A stretch of DNA of 55,156 nucleotides from Rikenellaceae bacterium. Its GTDB lineage: Bacteria > Bacteroidota > Bacteroidia > Bacteroidales > Rikenellaceae. Every line of letters begins with the position of its first letter. The stretch's first letter is position 1. A program made the translations under genes and the position numbers. Shown here piece by piece: positions 52,865 to 55,156 of the stretch. The DNA lies in NCBI GenBank assembly GCA_015059785.1, contig SUZS01000012.1:1-55156 (forward strand). Reading direction: 5' to 3'. A model generated the notes under the pieces. That model was not told the origin of the DNA. It made no database searches and was given only the letters and a program-made list of their open reading frames with translations.

Positions 52865-52894
52865 GAAAAAGGCTATCTGTTTTGCAGATAGCCT
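52865..52894 (-). terminator. Rho-independent terminator of greA
   Basis: The minus-strand stem AGGCTATCTG-caaaa-CAGATAGCCT is followed by TTTTTC. It is the same stem and loop as the tRNA-Arg terminator, in the opposite orientation. Confidence 0.85.
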
Positions 52895-52918
52895 ACTTTT
52901 GTGTCATACCTTTTCTAT

Positions 52919-53395
52919 TTAGATTGAGATATCCAGAATCTCGAGTTTGAGGATGCCAGCAGGGACTGTGACCTCGACTGTCTCGCCCTTCTTCTTGCCA
53001 AGAAGCGCCTTGGCAATTGGAGTGCCGATGGCTAGCTTGCCCTCGCGGAGGTTTGCCTCATGCTCGGCAACGATAGTATAGACAACCTGGCGGTTGTTGT
53101 TGTGGTTAAGAAGGGTAACTTTACTCAAAATCTGAACCTTGCTTCTATCAATCTTGGTCTCGTCAATGATGCGCGCGTTGGCAAGTGTTGCCTCCATCTG
53201 AGCAATCTTCATCTCAAGCATACCCTGAGCTTCACGAGCTGCGTCGTACTCTGCATTCTCTGACAAATCGCCCTTATCACGAGCCTCTGCGATAGCTGCC
53301 GAAGCGGCTGGACGCTCCACTGAACGCATATGGTCAAGCTCGTCCTTGAGCTTCTTGTAACCCTCTGCTGTCAAATAAATTACCTCTTGTGCCAT
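52919..53395 (-). CDS. greA: Transcription elongation factor GreA
   Basis: 158 residues, the usual GreA length. The N-terminal coiled-coil arm ends in the conserved tip DKGDLSENAEYDAAREAQ, whose acidic residues promote RNA cleavage in backtracked RNA polymerase. The C-terminal FKBP-like domain has IGTPIAKALLGKKKGETVEVTVPAG. It is a single gene with its own promoter (TACCTTTG about 85 bases upstream) and terminator. Confidence 0.97.
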   Translation of the reverse strand: MAQEVIYLTAEGYKKLKDELDHMRSVERPAASAAIAEARDKGDLSENAEYDAAREAQGMLEMKIAQMEATLANARIIDETKIDRSKVQILSKVTLLNHNNNRQVVYTIVAEHEANLREGKLAIGTPIAKALLGKKKGETVEVTVPAGILKLEILDISI

Positions 53396-53480
53396 AGTTA
53401 TAATGTTTCTTTTAATAGCATAACAAAAAACAAGAATCTCAACCTTTCGGCTGAAACCCTAATATCTCCTTTATCTGAGG

Positions 53481-53488
53481 CAAAGGTA
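53481..53488 (-). promoter_or_regulatory. -7 box of greA
   Basis: CAAAGGTA reads TACCTTTG, giving a leader of about 80 bases before greA. Confidence 0.6.
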
Positions 53489-53626
53489 AACTAAATTTTT
53501 TGAATTTCAAAATCAAAATCTCAAAAATGGCTAATAAGATGAATTTACCACAATTTTCTTGCTTTTTAGAGTAAAAATGCCTACTTTTACGAAAATTTGC
53601 GAAAAATTTCAAAAAGATAAATAGCT

Positions 53627-54490
53627 ATGAGTCAGTTTAATCGTTATCGTTCTATCTACTCACACGAGGAGCTGATGGACAAACTTCGCCGTCTTAAGCA
53701 TGTTGCACTTGATATGGATGGCACTATATATATGGGTACAACGCTGTTTCCATATACAAAGCCGTTCCTTGCGGGTGTTAAGGAGTTGGGTTTGGGATAC
53801 TCTTTCCTTACAAACAACCCATCATCATCTATTGCCGACTACCTTGCAAAGCTCGCACGACTTGGTGTTGAGGCTACTGAGGAGGAGATGTACACAACAG
53901 CCCTTGCTACTATTGATTACATCAAGACCCACTATCCAGAGGCAAAGCGACTCTTTATGCTCGGTACACCATCTATGATTACCGAGTTTGAGAAGGCGGG
54001 TTTTGAGAGCACAACGGATGACGCTAATGACCGCCCAGATGTGCTTGTTGTGGCATTTGACAAGAGCCTTGTTTATGAGCGTCTCTGCCGTGCCGCTTGG
54101 TGGATTAGTCAGGGCGTGCCTTATATCGCAACTAATCCAGACCGTGTTTGCCCTACAGACCAGCCAGTGGTGCTTGTGGACTGCGGCTCTATCTGTGCGT
54201 GCCTTACTCACGCTACTGGTCGCACCCCAGATATCACACTGGGTAAGCCAGACCCAAATATGCTCTCTGGAATCCTCCACCGCTACGGTTATGAGGCTGA
54301 CCAGGTGGCTATGGTTGGCGACCGTATCTATACAGATATTGAGATGGCGCACAACGCAGGTGCTTTTGGCGTGCTTGTCCTCTCGGGCGAGACTACGCTT
54401 GAGGTTGCTGATGCAGCACCAAAGCAGCCACACCTTATCTGCGATAGTATTGAGGTGCTCGGCGAACTTATCGCTCAGTCACATAAGTAG
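53627..54490 (+). CDS. HAD-IIA family hydrolase
   Basis: 287 residues. HAD motif I is LDMDGTIYMG, motif II is FLTNNPSSS, the type IIA cap has NPDRVCPT, and GKPDPNML and VGDRIYTDIEMAHNAGAFGVLVLSGE complete the set. This is the NagD / 4-nitrophenylphosphatase group, phosphatases for nucleotides or sugar phosphates; the specific substrate is unknown. It starts two bases upstream of the next gene, with which it forms an operon. No clear -7 box (TACTTTTA lies about 40 bases before the start). Confidence 0.88.
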   Translation: MSQFNRYRSIYSHEELMDKLRRLKHVALDMDGTIYMGTTLFPYTKPFLAGVKELGLGYSFLTNNPSSSIADYLAKLARLGVEATEEEMYTTALATIDYIKTHYPEAKRLFMLGTPSMITEFEKAGFESTTDDANDRPDVLVVAFDKSLVYERLCRAAWWISQGVPYIATNPDRVCPTDQPVVLVDCGSICACLTHATGRTPDITLGKPDPNMLSGILHRYGYEADQVAMVGDRIYTDIEMAHNAGAFGVLVLSGETTLEVADAAPKQPHLICDSIEVLGELIAQSHK

Positions 54491-54492
54491 TT

Positions 54493-54918
54493 ATGAGACG
54501 AATATCTATAAAACTGTGGCGCGTACTTGTCGTCACAGTTTTTCTCTTTACAACTGTGGCGTGCGGTTCAAAAGACTTGAGTCACGACCCCAAGGCAGTT
54601 GATACAATCACGACGGAGTATATCTATACGACTCTGTCCGCAGACCTTCCGCGTTTTGATAGCGGCGTGCAGGGCGTTGAGCGCGTGAAGATGACACGCC
54701 AAGATAATGTCCCCGTGGCCCTTGTGAATGTTGTCCGCAAAGATGGCTCTACCGCCCGCGAATATATCCACTTTGACTATGAGGCTATCAGCTCTGTCCG
54801 CGATATTATGGAGGCGGAGAAGGAGATTTCTGCAACAGAGATTGCCAATCGCCTCGGTCTGTCCGAACTTCAAGTGCAGCTATATCAGCAGATTATCTTT
54901 ATTGCAAAGGGTAAGTAG
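54493..54918 (+). CDS. Small lipoprotein of unknown function
   Basis: 141 residues. The signal peptide has lipobox TVACG (Cys24). The next part is a small alpha/beta segment (VERVKMTRQDNVPVALVNVVRKDGSTAREYIHFDYEAISS). The C-terminal 40 residues form a helix-turn-helix-like pair (EISATEIANRLGLSELQVQLYQQIIF), which is odd for a lipoprotein. I do not recognise the family. It ends at 54918, immediately followed by a family C array. Confidence 0.65.
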   Translation: MRRISIKLWRVLVVTVFLFTTVACGSKDLSHDPKAVDTITTEYIYTTLSADLPRFDSGVQGVERVKMTRQDNVPVALVNVVRKDGSTAREYIHFDYEAISSVRDIMEAEKEISATEIANRLGLSELQVQLYQQIIFIAKGK

Positions 54919-54956
54919 TAGAGAATTTAGTGAAGTTAAAGAGTTTAGGGAAAATT
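54919..54956. repeat. Family C array, single arm
   Basis: GAATTTAGT, GAAGTTAAA, GAGTTTAGG repeat in 9-base steps directly behind the lipoprotein stop; no inverted arm is visible. Confidence 0.6.
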
Positions 54957-54966
54957 CGTTTTTGCG

Positions 54967-55035
54967 TTTATTCGGATTTAGGAATACCATCGCAGATGGT
55001 ACGATGAAAAATAGAGCCTTACTCAAGCTTTGAAG
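54967..55035 (-). repeat. Family B element, half copy B3, cut by an IS
   Basis: Read on the minus strand this matches the right half of B1: TTCAAAGCTTGA, a hairpin ACCATC-tgc-GATGGT in place of CTGCC / GGCAG, then CCTAAATCCGAATAAA. The sequence stops at the central loop, exactly where the IS end begins, so the IS probably split it. Confidence 0.72.
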
Positions 55036-55156
55036 TGACCCCAAAAGTTTGGACAAAAAACTTTTGGGGTTTCTTTATGCGCAAAAAACACGATTACGGA
55101 GCATTGCTCAAATATATGAGGATGCTCGAAGAAGGTTATTCTGTTCGTTACATTCA
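55036..55156 (+). mobile_element. IS3-family insertion sequence, left end (partial)
   Basis: The terminal sequence TGACCCCAAAAGTTTGGACA fits IS3-family (IS150-type) inverted repeats. ACCCCAAAAGTTT and AAACTTTTGGGGT (13 bp) form a hairpin just before orfA, which may block transcription or translation running in from outside. The rest lies beyond the window. Confidence 0.72.
55077..55156 (+). CDS. IS3-family transposase OrfA, N-terminal fragment
   Basis: The first 26 residues are visible: MRKKHDYGALLKYMRML, then EEGYSVRYI. The pattern is the start of the OrfA helix-turn-helix, with the usual EGxSxRxI segment. The gene continues beyond the window; the expected frameshifted OrfB cannot be checked. 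Confidence 0.7.
   Translation, partial: MRKKHDYGALLKYMRMLEEGYSVRYI

Overview
The window looks like a chromosomal segment of a gut-type Bacteroidales, possibly Alistipes or another Rikenellaceae (inference). The evidence is TAnnTTTG -7 promoter boxes in front of many genes, fimbrillin-like lipoproteins, Bacteroidales-style operons (nadK / uppS-bamA-skp-skp, bamD-omega-coaBC-recN), and mqnE of the futalosine menaquinone route, which Bacteroides normally lacks. Almost all of it is housekeeping. The accessory parts are two repeat-rich surface proteins, a fimbrillin-nuclease fusion, a two-gene phage-like pair, an RND efflux operon, and the left end of an IS3-family element at the right edge.

Layout. 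1-5138 (+): the 3' part of a surface repeat protein, then NhaC plus a fimbrillin-nuclease fusion. 5548-8135 (-): rpsO-pnp. 8367-14293 (+): apbE-diacylglycerol kinase, then glycosyltransferase-ECF sigma-rsmG-phosphoesterase. 14595-21699 (+): a tight six-gene operon tgt-lptF/G-mqnE-PASTA-rluD-ygiQ. 22091-24693: a DMT exporter facing a winged-helix regulator/membrane protein pair, and an LPS-kinase-like gene. 24872-30276 (-): nadK-uppS-bamA-skp-skp, divergent from pdxJ-cca (30338-32456, +). 32829-40370 (-): rpsT and tRNA-Glu, and a long operon bamD-omega-coaBC-recN-FecB/C/E-like ABC transporter. 40519-41375 (+): phage-like pair. 41873-47534 (-): adaptor-RND pump-outer-membrane factor. 47720-50484 (-): a small acidic ORF with a G9 tract leading a repeat lipoprotein. 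50553-52656 (-): a second NhaC and a phosphoglycolate-phosphatase-like HAD. 52720-54918: tRNA-Arg, greA (-), HAD-IIA phosphatase and a small lipoprotein. 55036-end: IS3 left end.

The most unusual signal is between genes. All + strand operon ends except the eamA end carry a mosaic of repeat modules. Family A (five copies, about 126 bp) has an outer terminal stem, a short hairpin and a long hairpin. A few strings are conserved while the stems differ in sequence but stay complementary. Family B (two full copies, one split by the IS) behaves the same way. Family C is a degenerate array of exactly 9-bp period arranged head to head. Family D is two 168-bp copies in opposite orientation. Most minus-strand operon ends instead carry ordinary compact hairpin terminators. 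The covarying stems suggest selection on RNA or single-stranded DNA structure. I do not recognise these families.

Other points of interest: an A10 tract exactly in the CoaC/CoaB linker with stop codons close by in both shifted frames, a G9 tract in a small leader ORF, overlapping face-to-face nadK/pdxJ promoters, apparently leaderless genes, a TGT lacking its zinc cysteines, and two inverted copies of one terminator hairpin. All family assignments come from reading motifs; no database search was possible.
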